A stretch of 64,000 nt of DNA from Okapia johnstoni (GCA_024291935.2 CM044318.1:84082001-84146000); one strand, 5' to 3'; shown: positions 24,161 to 38,000, counted from the stretch's first letter. Notes: generated by a model from the letters alone, not told the origin. Translations and numbers: made by a program.

Positions 24161-25878
24161 GTGCGTATGGCCTGCTTTGTAAATCTGAAATATATTTTGG
24201 AAACAAAAGAGAGGAAGGAACTGGAAGTGTTGATTGGGACGACGGTAGCTGCTCGGGGATAATTACCGGAGATGCGCTCAGAACCGTCTCATTCTAATAG
24301 TGGTGATTGCTGGGAGATGATTGGGGCTTTTTTTGCGCTCGCTCAGAAACTTCCTCTAATTACAAGGAACCAGTGTTTGTTGGCTTTGGTCCATTCATAT
24401 TTCTGAGAGAGGCTTCTTGCTGGAAAGTGCTGCCTGTGGGCCTAGGCATCCAGGCTGACCATGGATGGGTTTATGGATGGAAATGGAGTGGGGTGTGCAA
24501 GAGAGAGGACACGCCAGCACTGGCAGCATCAGATCCCACTCGGCAGGTGCCCCTGCCCGCCTTCACCTGCAGGGAGCAGGCGGGGTTTAGGAGGGCTTTC
24601 TCCACCACTCAAAGGTCATGTCAGGATTCCCAAGGGTCTGTGCTGTCTTGGCAAAACGGAGCGCCAAGTGGGGGTCACAGGTGACATTCTGCAGGTCTCA
24701 TGGGCAAAAGAGTGTTTCTCTGTTGAGCCGCATCGTGGTCCAGGCTTGCCCACTGCATCCATCCATCCACCCAGGAGATACTTTCCTCTGCCCCAGGGTG
24801 CCCAAGTGGTTCTGCCAGATGAGCTGATCGCCCCCCGCCTCCCCAGGCGGGGGCTTCCCTCCGCTTCCTCTGGGAGCTCAGACCTGAGCAGAGCCAGATG
24901 CAAGGCCACCAGCCCGGAGTCGAGAAGCTTAGATGAGATGATGCGTGAACACCGCAGGCCAAGCGCTTGGCTGAGGGGAGCAGAGACAGGACACCAGAAC
25001 TTCATCCCCGGGTCACTGTTCACACCCCAGCAGTGAGGGGACAGAGCTGGGACTTATGACAGTTAGTGAGGCTCTGGAGTGGGGACCGGTGGATGGCCGG
25101 GGGCTGGAAGTATTTAGGAACCTTTTCCTGTAGCTTGGGTGGGAGGCAGTCCAGGCCAGCACCTGGGAACAAGGGCCAGGGTGTGTGTGGCTGAGTTTGT
25201 GACCACGGGGGACAGGAGAGGTGGACCCTGTGCAAGTGGCCGGAGCCCCACTCCCAATCCCCCGGTCCTGTGACCACAGGCTGGTCAACCTGCTCCTTCC
25301 TGAGCCTGTGATGCTTCCCGAGGGCAGTGATGTGCCATGAGGCAGCACAGAAACCCTCCACCGGGTCCCGGTGGGCAGCGAACTGCTCCTACGTGTTCAG
25401 CAAGTTACTGTCGGCGGCAGTCCAGAAGTCAGGGTGAGCCGCCTCTTTGAAGGGCTGTGAAGCTGCCGCTCAGAATCCCAGACCACGTGTTGTTCTCAGA
25501 GTCTGCTCTCCCCAGGCACATCCAAGTTCTTGTTTGCCTCCTCTCTCCCCACTAAAACAGACAAACAAAAAAGGAATTATCCTGAACAGCAGGAGCGTCT
25601 ATAACCTGAGGGTAGTTAGGGAGTTCCTAACCAGGCTTGTTCTAAGTTGAAATTAATTCCCAAGTGCACGTGGAAATCGTGCCGGTACACAGACCTCTCC
25701 TGCTAGACAGACCTCTCCCAAAGCACCCCCAGCGCCACCCTGATCCCCGGCCCACCCTGTTTTTTTTTTCCTGGATCCCTCTGTGTCTTCCTTGAGTTTC
25801 CCGCCTCGTGGAGGCTGGCCAGTGCCAGGCGGGCGGTGGCGAGTCCTCTGAGCCCCTCCTGCCTCTTCCAGGGTCGCC

Positions 25879-26002
25879 ATGGAGCCCTTCTGTCCGTTCC
25901 TGCTGGCCGGTGTTAGTCTGCCCCTCGCCAAGGCTCTCAAGGGCAACGAGACCACCACCACCACCACCACCGCGCAAAGCAACTGGACCTCCACGACCAC
26001 AG
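25879..26002 (+). CDS. PTPRE: PTPRE coding exon 1: signal peptide and ectodomain
   Basis: Encodes residues 1-41 plus one base (phase 1). It starts [16 protein letters not shown], a hydrophobic signal peptide with likely cleavage near Ala17-Lys21. Then come NET (Asn23) and NWT (Asn35) N-glycosylation sites and a run of seven Thr codons. A pyrimidine-rich acceptor ends at 25871, so the exon probably begins at 25872 with a 7-base untranslated leader; the earlier leader exons were not found. The donor is ACAG|GTAAGA at 26003. The ectodomain is only about 30 residues, as expected for epsilon. Confidence 0.95.
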
Positions 26003-29000
26003 GTAAGACCCCACCGCCTCTTCCCCGCTGTCCCCCACCCCATGGCCCCCTGCCCCTCCTCCTGATGAGCTCGCGGGGTGATGGGCAGGTAATGGCTTCC
26101 TCAGCCTGCTTCTGACGTTGCAAGTCTGTAAATCAGGCTGGCTGGGAGCAGGTACACAGGATTTGACTGGAGCAAACCTGGGCACTCAGAAGGCAGCAGA
26201 CATAACCCCGGGCTGAGAGTTGGATCAGCTCCAGTGGGAACAGGAGAAACACTCCACTCTGCAGGACCCAATTCAGACCAATCCTGAACAAACACTGATG
26301 AGTCCACTGCAGGTATTTAAATGCTGGCGTGACAGTTGATGACATTCACTAAGCAATTAATATTTTGGATGATGAGATATTGGTATAGAGTAGTTAGGTT
26401 TATTTAAAAGAAAATAAGAGACAAAGGTCTGGATAGTCAAAGCTATAGTTTTTCCAGTAGTCGTGTACTGATGTGAGAGTTGGACCGTAAAGAAAGCTGA
26501 GTGCCGAAGAATTGATGCTTTCAAACTGTGGTGCTGGAGAAGACTCTTAAGAGCCCCCTTGGACAGCAAGGAGATCAAAACAGTCAATCCTAAACGAAAT
26601 CAACCCTGAATATTCATTGGAAGGACTGATGTTGAAGCTCCAATCCTTTGGCCACCTGATGCGAAAAGCTGACTCATTGGAAAAGACCCTGATGCTGGGA
26701 AAGACAGAAGGCATGAGGACAAGGGGGCGACAGAGGGTGAGATGGTTGGATGGCATCACTGACTCAATAGACATGAATCTGAGGAAACTCCAGGTGATGG
26801 TGAAGGACAGGGAAGCCTGGCGTGCTGCAGTTCATAGAGTCACAAAGAGTCAAATACGACTTAGCAGTTGAACAATGAAGAGTCTATACCTTTTAGAGAT
26901 GCATACTTGAGTGTGTACAGGAAAAAGAAGGGGTGTCTAGGGGTGACCCAGAAAAGAGTGAGTGACCGGGCAGGAGATAGGCAGGACTGTGGACCCACAG
27001 GGTTGATCCAAGAAAGTCTGGAGGCAGATCCACGGGGGTTTCTCACTCTAGTCTCTCACTAATTTCATATGTCGGAAGTTAGAAAGGAGGAAAGGAAAAA
27101 GAATGTTGGATACATGTGACAAGAGAAACACTCCAGGTGCCCAGACAGGGAAGGGAAGAGCACATGTCATGTGGCTCCACGTGTGGGAAATGCCCGGCAC
27201 AGCAGACCATTGCAGGGAGCCGTGTATGAGTGGTTGACTGGGGCTGGGGGGGATGGAGGGATCTCAGTGGGTTGGTGAAGGTCTAAAGCTGGATGATGGT
27301 GATGCCTGCACGACTGTGAATTTACTAAAACACACTGAATTGCCTGCTCAGAATGGGTGTGTTTTATCGCTGGTAAATTTCACCTCCATAAAACAAAGTA
27401 AATGGCACGCAAAGTTGAAAGAAGAGGAAGGCAGGCAAGAAGAGGAGAAGCAAGAACGAATACTGCTGAATCGCCCGCCTGTGTTCACACCTAGCTCTGC
27501 CGCTGAGTGGCTGAGTGGCCTCAGCCTTGAGTCAGTCACTGCACCGCCTTGTACCTCAGTGTCCCCATTTGCAAGATGTAACAACAATACCCACTTCAGC
27601 CAGTGCTGCAAGGATTGAGAGAGAACCGTGCTGGGGTATAGAGGACTCCTCAGGGCTGGCTGTTTGTAGTAGAAGAATATGTTGTAGGCTGCCTGTTCCC
27701 TGGCCAGACTCTCACCACCCAGAGAGTTGGCTGTCCAGCATCTTTTGGTATCTCCTTCTTGGGGTGTGCCTGACGCAGAGGGAGGTCCTATTGGGTGAGT
27801 TCTGAGCCCCCAAGGAGCTGATGGGGACTTCCAGGGCACCCCATGCCTCCCGGGTAGACTTGTAGGTCTGTCTGTGTCTGCTGGCTCCTACCGGTGGCGG
27901 GGCCAGCAGGAGCCTGTAACCAGCAAGGGGCTGGAGCCCCTGCCCCTGCCGCTGGGGCTGTTGTCAGTCCCACCCTGCTGCTCCAACCCCACACCCTCGC
28001 CGGGACTCCTAGACATCACACTCCAGGACTTCTATCATAGAGCATCACTTGGTATATGAGTCAGGGTTCTTCAGAAAAATGGAGTCCATAAGATGTATAC
28101 TTATGTCTATACCTTTATTTATTACAAGGAACTGGCTCACTGGATTGTGGAGGCTGGTAAGTCCAAAATCTGCAGAGCCAGTGTCCTAGGTTCAGTCCAG
28201 AGACTTGCAGGCTGCTCTAGAAGTAGAAGGCGTGATGCCCCAGTTGGAAGACAGTCAAGCGGGAAGAATTCCCTCTTACTCATGGGGAGGTTCTGGCTGT
28301 TTGTTCTGTTCAGATCTTGAACTGATCGGATGTGGCCCACCCACCATGAGGAGGGCAGTCTGCTTTTCTCAGAATAACAACTCAGACGTTGATTCTCATC
28401 CAAACAGCATCTCTTTAGAAACAGCCAGATTGCTCAGATATATTGACCGATTAACTGGGCACTTTGTGGCCAGTCAAGTTGACCCATGAAATTAAGCATC
28501 ACAACTTGGTCATGGAGAGCCTTCAGGAAAACAAAAATTATCAACTTCCCTCCAGGGAGAGGTACACAAGGCGATTGGAGTTGGTGCCATTCAGCCTGGG
28601 GTCAGGAGTTCAAGGCCAGCCTGAGGCCTTCACATGATTTCCTGACTTTGAACAAATGTCCTACAAAGGCCCCTGAGAGCGGGGAGAATTGAGGTTCCCT
28701 GCTGACCTAAATCTCCAGCCAGGAGAGCAGTTCTAGGCGCCTGACCATCTTCGGCAGCCAGTAGCACCATCTTCACGTTGAAACCCCCGAGAAATTGAAA
28801 ACCACAGAAAGAAAGACCAGAAATGGCAGCAAATAGAAACTGCATTCATCATGCTTCCTTGTTCCAAGCTGGCCCTCTGGGTACCGGGTCACTGTCAAGC
28901 ACTGCAGCCTGAGACCCTCGGGACAGTGCTTCCCTGGGCCAGGCAGAGAGAAGCTGGCCTCTGCTTGCCCAGGGCTCAGCACCTGCAGGATCATTTAGCA

Positions 29001-32000
29001 AAACATTCAACCCGGCAGAGCATAGTCGTCCGACTCTTCGAGACCCCAAAAGTCCATGGGGTTTTCCAGGGAAGAAATGTTGCCTAGTTGCGATTGACTC
29101 AGCTCTTTAAGGCTGAGGCTTCCCAGGTTACGCTAGTGTAAAGAACCCGCCTACCAATGCAGGAGACATAAGTGACGTGGGTTTGATCCCTGGTTGGGGA
29201 AGATCCCCTGGAGGAGGGCACAGCAACCCACTCAGTATCCTTGCCTGGAGAATCTCATGGACAGAGGACCCTGGTGAGCTATAGTCTATAGGGTCGCGCA
29301 GAGTCAGATACAATTGAAGTGACTTAGCAGGCACACACAGGCCTGAGGCAGAACCAAGGGGCTTCCCCACCCACTGCTGCCCACCCCTGCCTCTCAGGGC
29401 CGTCCATCCCAGGGGGTGGTCTGCACAAGTTTAAGTGTGCAGATGCACTGCTAAGCTCAGAACTCCCAGGACAGCCCCCGACTTGTAATTTCCAGGACCA
29501 GATTCCATGCACGCCATGCACACACGTGCACACCTCTCAGGTGTGTGGGCGTGTTTATTTGCACGAACATCCATCCACACCTGACTTGGACCACTGGCTG
29601 CATAGATTTGGGGGAGATTTGTGGGGAAGCCTGCTCCGAGTGGACCACCAGCCTACTTACCTCCAGGAAAGCCCCCCCTGCTCCCCGCCACTTGGACCCT
29701 CAGCCCCACCCAGTCTGAGCTACCTCAGTGTGAAATGAAAACAGAAAGTGACTCAAATTTCCTCTTAGTCACCACACTGACTTCCCACGCAGAGCCCATT
29801 GGTGGCCCTGGGTGGGACACAACCCAGCCTGCGGAGGCCCAGGTTGGCTTTCAAAATTGTATTTCGGTTGAATTGCTCACCGATATTTAAAAATCCAATC
29901 ATTTTTACATAAAAATAGAGGTTTCTCCTTTTGGTGAATTGGAGAATTAAGCTCTCGAGCTGTATCTTTCCTTGGTCCCAGTGGGCTGGGGCTGAGACAC
30001 GGCCAGTCCAGCAAGACAGACACGCACGCCCCCAGCTCCTCCGAGCCCCCCTGAGCCCGCTGGTCCCTGGGGGTCCCCATCTGACCTCTGCCTTCCAGAA
30101 GAGAGGCAGCTGAGACATCTGACAGAAAGCAGAGCAGGGAAACCCGTTGGCCACTGTGATTGGCCGCTTCTGTCCACATGCACAGCCCCTCTCTGGGGAC
30201 TTGGGCCATTCAGCCCCGATCCTGGCAGGCGTGCCCTCGAATGTGAGGTGCTCCTTGGGGAGTTGAGGGCATTTTGGTGAGGAGGGGGCATTCTGAGGAG
30301 GCAGGAGATGAGTCAGCATCGTGGAAGGAGCTGGGGTTTGAGGGTGGCAGCCAGGCCACCAGAGCCCGCTGGAATTCAGGCTTGGGGGGCAGGTTGCAGG
30401 CAGCCACCTTGTGTCCAGGGATGGGGGACCTTCCGGTGGAGGAAAGGGGTAAAGGGGGAGCGAGGGTGAATCTGGGCAGGCGGGATCAGAAGCTTGCAGC
30501 TCTGAGAGGCCGGCTCACCACGTGGCGACAGGTCTCTGTCCAGCCAAGGGCCAGGCTGCTGGCCTGTGCCCTGAGCTTGTGTGGAAGCCTGGGGGGCTCC
30601 CCACCCATCCTGGGACAGAGCAGGGGGACCTCTGCACCCCGACTCCCCTCCATCTCCTGTTATGGGGAGCATCAGGTGCCCAGGACCTGGGGAAACAGGC
30701 CACACGGGGGTCTGGGCCTTCCCTGCCATGCAGCAAGGGGCCTTGGGCCAGTCAGGTAACCAGATCCCCGGATCGGGCTCTTCACGGCGACACCGCTGTG
30801 CATCTAAGTGGAGGTGCCTGGGAGGGGACCAGGGGCCAGGGACCAGGGCGGTGGACTGCATGGCAAACCTGTGAAGTGGGGAGGCGGCGTCCAAGAGGAG
30901 GGGCTCTGGAAGGAGAGAGTTTGCAAACTGTGTAAAGCGGGGCGCTGGTGTCCAGGGTGAAGGGCTGTTGAAGGAGAGGGTTTACAAACTGTTCAGTGGG
31001 GTTCTGGTATCAGGGAACAAGGGTCCATAGGGAGGGATTGCTTTGCAAACTGTGAAGCGGGGCGCTGGTGTCCGGGAAGAAGGGCCGATGGGATGGGGGC
31101 TAGCCAGTGGCCTGTGAAGCGAGGTCTGGCATCAGGGAAGAGGGGCTGGTGGGGTGGGGCCGCTCTGCACACCATGAGCCTGGCGCTGGGGACCGCCCCT
31201 TGCCCAGACCCCCGCTGCCCTTGTGTCGGAGTCCTGACGGGGGGCCCACTCCACCCCCAGGCCCCCCGGCTCCCGGCGCGCTGCAGCCCCTGCTGGCCTG
31301 GCTCCTGCTGCCCCTGCTAGTCTTCCTGCTCTTTCTGCTGCTCGCCGCCTACTTCTTCAGGTAGGAGTGTCCGGGCCGCTGACTCACCCCGACCTGCTGG
31401 GGAGGAAATGATGCAGAGAGGGAGGCCGTGACTGGGGGTGGGCGGGCGGGGCCGGGCCGGCAGCTGAGGGTAGGGCGTCCCGGGGCCGGGCGGGCAGCGG
31501 CTCAGCCATGAGCAGCAGAAGCAGCTTCTCCCGGCTCACCTGGTGGGTATCACCGGATGGGTATCCCTTGGCGGGTCACCCTGGGGCCCTGGGCGCTGGG
31601 CAGACTCCCTGGGCTGAGCGCTAACGGTCTGTGTCTCTAAGGTTCCGGAAGCAGAGGAAGGCAGTGGTCAGCGCCAACGACAAGAAGATGCCCAACGGGA
31701 TCCTCGAAGAGCAAGGTAAGGGGGGACCTGGACGGGGCCGGGCGGAGGCGTGCCTTCCTTGCAGCTCAACGTTTATACATAAACCCCTCCAGCTTTGCGC
31801 CTCTCGTCTGGCGTTACCTGGCATCATGCTGTCTTTTAGAATCTGCGCTTCCCTGTGTCAGAGTTTTTGTCATTTTCTCTCCGGTGTGAAACAGATGTTT
31901 GAGGCATTTCAGTTTGTGGCTTTGAAGGGAGACGGTATTTCACATCCTGTTGTTTTTACAGGATTTTGAAACGTGTAACATTTATCAGGGAGTCTTAGAT

Positions 32001-35000
32001 CAGCCGTCAGTGAGAAAGGTGGGCTCATCACCAACCTTCTCAGAAGGGTCCCCCTCCCCCGAATCCACACTGTTTTTCAGATCAGATGAAAGAAGGGAAT
32101 TGATGGGGCAACGCGGAGGGTCAGGGGCATTCCCTACCATTTTTTTTTTAGGTTCCAAATTCAGCTGCTAACTTGTAAATGCCCCTTTACAAAGGCACAT
32201 TGGTTTTCTTCCCACGCGTTGAGATGTCCGAAAGAGGTATGTGAGGCAGAGGCTTTTAAAAATACCAGTTCATACCAGTGACTACAACTTCCTCAGTCAG
32301 CTTGCTGCCGACTTATTCCATGGTTTGGGGGAGCAGGGGTGCTGTCAGACTTCACCTGAATTGCACAACAGACCCAAGACTCTGCAGAGAGTCGTCAGCA
32401 GCGAGGGACCTCGGCCAGACCCAGGAGGGCAGTTTTGCGGGGCCGGGGGGACCCACGACCCCGCTTAGATGATGGCACGTGGCCTCCAGGCCCCTCCTTC
32501 CTGCCTCCTGCTCCTGCCCCGCCCGTCCCAACAGCCTGGATGGGGCGAAGAGGGTGCAGCTGGCGAGGCCGCCTACCTCATCCTGGAGTGTCCGTCTCTG
32601 GGAGGGGTGAGCCCCGCGGGGAGCTCTTGACTGGGCGTCGGAACAGCTCTGCAGGTGGGGACTGGCCCTGCCGCCAGTGACAGCAGAGCGACGTGGGCCT
32701 CGTGGAGGACAACGGCTTGCTCTCCAGGATGGGAAGCACATGCCACAGGGGTCGCTTTCTGTCTTGCTCTGAGTTTGTGGAAGCAGCTTGTCCGGGGACC
32801 CGCTTGCAGACTGGCCCTTCTCTTTCTCGAAGCCTCTAGCCCCGCCCCCTCAAAAACCCAACGGTGGTTTCTCTTATTTCTCCTGGAGCTGATGGAGTTT
32901 GAGTAACTGTTGCAAAGGTTACTGTCGTTAAGGTTTGTTAACCAGGACTATCTGTTAGAAAGACAAGGCTATGGGGGCCTCCTAACTGGAGAGGTTCCCA
33001 GTGTGGTACCAGTTTGTGCCCATGGGGGCCTCCTATCTGGACAGATTCCCAGTGTGTTGCCAGTTTGTGCCCAGAAACCTGTCGTTAGTCAACTCAGTTC
33101 CAAGCCTGGACAGTAGACGTAGAGTGTGAAGGTGCCTAAGTCCTTTGTAGAAGGAGCAGGGGACAGGCGGAAAGACAGGTGGGTGGGTGGGCGAGTGAGC
33201 TGGGAGGATAAGGCATCTCCAGTTGGCAAGAGCAGGTTACACCAGCCAGAGGCAGCTGTCCAGCCGTCATGATGAGTGATGTGCCTGTGTTGTAGGAGAC
33301 AGAGCTTGCCTTCAGCTGCTCACGGTCTGAGAGGAGCATCCCCCTCCAGCTGTGACACTCCTCCAGGAGGTTGTCCGTCCGTCTGGTTAGTAAGTCACCC
33401 GCCCATCTGGGAGCACGGCTCAATGGCCCCGTATTTCTGTTGACCCCACAGAGCAGCAGAGGGTGATGCTTCTCAGCAGGTCCCCGTCGGGGCCCAAGAA
33501 GTACTTCCCCATCCCTGTGGCACACCTGGAGGACGAGATCCGCGCCCGCTCGGCCGACGACTGCAAGCGGTTTCGGGAGGAATTCAACGTGAGTCTGGGC
33601 CCTCTGCCTCGTCTTGTGGAAGGGCGCTGGGATGTGGGGTGTTGTGTTACATGATAAATTACCCCAAAGGCACAGAACTCTCGCTTCCACCAAGACACAG
33701 CCCCCAAAACGGGGTCCCGGTTTCTGCTGCAATGCCCTCCACTGACCCTCATCCCCACTGATAAGATGAGATGGTTGAGGGGGAGATTCAGAGCCTCCTT
33801 CCAAGTCACACACCCTGAGCACTGAGTTCTGAATCAAGTAAGAAGGCAGCACCGTTATCCCGGTGATGTGCGTGACCAGGGCGAGCAGACCGTGGGGTGA
33901 CAATTTGGCGCTGAGAGCAAAGGAGCCCTCGGACCTCCCTGCACAACCTCAGGTAGACGGTCGAGGGGGTGATCCTGAGGGGACATCTCTCTGCCTCCAC
34001 AGCCCTTTGATTCTGCCCGAGTCAGGGTGTTCGTCCTGTTACCGCTGTTTTGGATGAACTTGACAATGGCAAAGCTAACTAAGATGAATTTAACCAACTG
34101 GTCCAGCCTGCTGATAGGAAACAGATCGTCCTAACTCTCGACAAAAATATAAGTGTACGATAATGACACCTCCCCTTGTGTTGCTAATATTTTTCTTAAT
34201 GTCCCATGAATTGTGAAGCTTCTAGATAGCTATAGCAATCAGAGTGAAAGACAGCTCCAGGCAGTATTGTTTTGTAGCCTCTCAGCCTGACAGCAGAAGT
34301 TAATTCTCCAGTTTTCAAGATGACTATCCAAAAAAAAAAAAATCAAAGTGACTGTCCCAGTTGGCGGCTACAGGACCGCTTCCCCCACCTCCTTTCTTGT
34401 CCTGTTTCCTCTAGTATTTGTGTTTCCCCACGTGGAGGCTGGTGACTGGCCTTGCTGAGGGAGGGCTGAGTCAGAACTCACCGGCGGAGCCACAAATCTC
34501 AGAAGTTAGGGCCCGAGAAGAGAGAGGGTCAGGCAGGTAAGGCCCTTGCCCCAGATGCAGTGTGTTAGGGGATGCCAAAACACCTTATCATCTGGATAGA
34601 TATTATTTTCACACAGCTTTTAAAAATAGATGCCAGCCATCCACGTTGAACAAAATAGCAATTACTAATTGTAAATAAAGACAGGGTCCCTCTGGTTTCT
34701 GCTGTGACCCCAGGCTCCGACGGGGCTTGTGACCCTACTGTTGACTGATCCTGCCTTTATTTAAAAGTTTGATATTTTGGTCATCATGGGTTTGTGTGTG
34801 TGTGTGTGTTAATTTAGGGGTCTTTTAGATGTTGAGATCAAATGTGATTTTTCTTAACCCCCGGGATTTTTGGAATACTCCTTTCTGTTTTTGCAACCAA
34901 AGCAAGCGCCTTGCCCTGCTCACCCCACCACTGCCACTAAGCAGCCTTTCCGGCCAGCCCCCTGCCCACTGCCTCCGCTCAGGGAAGGGCCAAGACCGAG

Positions 35001-38000
35001 GGTCAAGAGGTTGAGTCCAGCAAGGATGTGGAGTCCGGTCCTGGCTCCGGGGGACCCTGAGCAACTGCCTGCCCCCCTCTGGACCCCAGTCCGCTCTTCT
35101 CTCAAGGGAGCGGGCAGCCCCTGCTAGGAGCATCGTGACCACCACGACCAGCCCACGCGTGCCTCCACAGGTGCCCACGCTTGCCAAGGGCCCACACTCC
35201 TTTTTTTCCCTTTTCTCGCCCTCTGTCCTGAGCTCCCCGCCCAGAATCTGTGCAGGGAGACGGATGGGTCTCAGAGTAGTCAAGCCAGAGGAGTTTGGAC
35301 TCGTGTGCCTTGGCCGATCGAAGCTCACATGAATTTGAAGTTAACAAGGCTGGGAGCCGTTTCGTGGGGTGATGGAGGCGCCAATGCCGGAGGCCAGTAG
35401 CCCACGTGCCTGCCCCAGGTCTGCTTCTTGCCAGTCTGGAGGGCTTGGGCAACATGTGCACCTCTGCCTCGGTTTCCTCGTCTGTGAAACGAGGCCTCCC
35501 AGCCTTCACAGGAGTGTCTCAGCCCGTGAAAGAGCTAAAGCGTGTGTCCTGCGTCTGCAGGAGCGGAGTCTGAGCACCATCCTGCTCAAGACGACTTCTG
35601 TGACGGTCATCCACCTGCCGTGGTTGAATGCTGAGCTTGCGGGGGCTGTTCCAGGCCCCTGGTTGAGTGACGCAGACGTCTCTCTCCAGACACCTCCTCC
35701 CAGGAGCCTCTGTCCCTCCCCTGAGGGTTATTTGAAGCCCAGTGTCCAGAATCAACCTAACCCTAAGTGCTGCAGGAAGGGCCAGGGAGGCGCCCCGAGG
35801 GGAGGGCCTGGCACAGCTCACACCAGGATGAGGGAAAGGACTGTGTGCGTGTGTTTGTGTGCGACACGCACGCTCCTTGAAAGAAAGGAAAGGAAAGTTA
35901 GTGGTACAGTCATGTTTGACTCTTTGTGACCCCGTGGACTGTAGCCTGGCAGGTCCTCTGTCCAGGCAATTCTCCAGGCCAGAATACTGAAGTGGGTAGC
36001 CTTTCCCTTCTCCAGGGGATCTTCCTGACCCAGGGGTCAAACCCAGGTCTCCTGCATTGCAGGCAGGTTCTTTACCAACTAAGCTACTATAACACCTCAC
36101 CTCAAACAAACCAACAACCCTTTTCAGCCAATGTGCATAACAGGACAATCGATCACAAGTTATTTATCTGTCAGGGGGCACAGGCATGACCCTCACTCTG
36201 GGCACAACGGCAGTGGCCCAGGAATGGCAGAGCCCCCACCCCACCCCAGGAGCCCCCCTTATTTATCCTGAGCCATCGGAGCTCAGAGATGCGATTCCCC
36301 GGGTGGCTGACAGTGGGAGAAAGGCTGGCCTGCTCAGAGGGGCTGTTTCTTTCCATGCGCTTGGAAACAGGGTGCGGGGCTCAGAGCACTTTGCCTCTGT
36401 TGCCCGTGTGGCCCCCCTGTGCTGCCGCCCACGGAGTCGGGACATCACCCCGTGTCCTGGCTTTGTTCTCCGGTCACGGCTGGAGGTGTCAGAGCCCAGT
36501 TCATCCTAACCACTTGGACGTCCCCAAGTCACTCCTTCAGTCCCGCCCTGCATCCCCCTTACCTTCCGAGGAAAAGGGAGGCTTCTTTTTTTTAAATAAA
36601 CTAATTGTAATAGAGCATTCTTAGAGCAGATTTAGATTTACAGAAAATTGTGCAGAAAGTACCAAGTTCCCATACACTCATTCTTTCCTTGCACGGAAGA
36701 CATCTTGCCTGAGTGTGTTACATTTGTCACAACTATTGAATCAATATCGACTCAAGATCACAGCTAAAGGTCAGATCAGGGTTCCAGAGCTGCACATTCT
36801 ATGGGTTTTAACTAACCCATCACATCACGCGCCCCCCCATGGTGGTCTCATGCCTCTTTTATTTTCAGGGCTGGAGTCAAAAATAGCTTTGAGGTGAAAA
36901 AGAGAAGGCTCTAGAACGTGGTCACATGTTTCATGTTGAGGTTTGATCAGGAAGCTCGGTGTTAAGAGCTTTGATGAGGGGCCAAGAGCTCCCTGCGGCA
37001 GTGGAGATACTGGCCTGGCGGAGACCTTGCCCACCGGTCTTGGCCAGGCGCCCACTGGGCTGGCCTCCACACCGACCTGGGTAGAGCATCTGCCTGTGGC
37101 CATTGGGCGTGGAGCAGGGAGAGGACATGGGCTGGCAGGGGCTGAGTCTGTGATGGAGACACCCCCACCCTGGGAGAAGGGGACCCTGACTCAGGACTTT
37201 GATCCCAGGCTGGGCCCCAGTCTCCTGGGCACTGACCACTGGAGCCGGAAGCCCCTGCTTTAAAGAAGATAGTGTCCTTCTCGTGGTCCAGGTGCCAGCT
37301 CCCAGTCCCCTCCCACTGTCTGCTGTTCACCAGCCAGGAATCTGGGCGATTCCGCATCCACCCTGGGGTTCCGTTTGCTCATCTACAGGACAGGACTGAT
37401 GGTCCTAATGTCACCTGATGCAGCTTGGGTTGTGAAGGCCGGTGACCCAGCCCTTCCCCAGTGCCCAGCCCATCGAAAATACTCGACAAACGTTAACACT
37501 ACTTACTCGAGTCTCAGTGGCCCCTGGTTCACCCGACGGTCAGGTTGGATGTTTGAAGGAGGTTCAGAAGGCTCTTTTCCACTGTGCTCTTGGAAGAGCA
37601 CCCCTGCCCCGATCCTGAACATGGACCCTCCCCAGCAGTGAGCAAACGTGGGAGGAAGTTTGGCTCCAACAAGAACCGAGGGACTCTGCGTGGAAAGAAT
37701 TAGAAGTCAGGATGCTGCTATGCTGCCTGTTGGCTCTAGGGCCCTAGCTGAGCCCCGAGACCCGATTTCCCCTCAAGACAAAAGGGGGGCTAGGGCGGAG
37801 CGTGCAGGCCCCCGTGGGATATGGGTAACTGTGATGTGGGCCCAGGTCTGCGTTTTCAAGGAGCCCGCAGTGGTGTCTGTCCCACTGGTCCATGCCACAT
37901 CCTTGGGGGAGGACGGTCCTTCACCATCACCCTCCTCGGCTTTCAGCCCCAGTGTCTGTGTCCTCACTACTGGATCAGAGCTCTGCCATGGCCACCTCCT

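Larger units (their letters stand above)
1..25871. other. Upstream non-coding DNA, probably a PTPRE 5' intron
   Basis: No protein-coding gene could be supported here. Known receptor-form PTPRE transcripts have leader exons far upstream, so this is most likely the intron before the first coding exon, although leader exons could be hidden in it. Repeats are listed separately. The rest is unique, mostly GC-rich DNA with long chance open frames, one AT-rich block (about 17395-18540) and a CpG-dense block (about 12390-12880). Confidence 0.6.
26003..31260 (+). other. PTPRE: PTPRE intron 1
   Basis: A 5.3-kb intron between the ectodomain and transmembrane exons. It holds a BovB fragment, an old unnamed repeat (28050-28497), a Bov-tA and a minisatellite just before exon 2. 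No other coding signal is seen. Confidence 0.9.

Noticed and set aside
33136..33903. 255-codon minus-strand frame overlapping exon 4
   Set aside because: It is a shadow of the PTPRE exon and its flanking intron with no domain.
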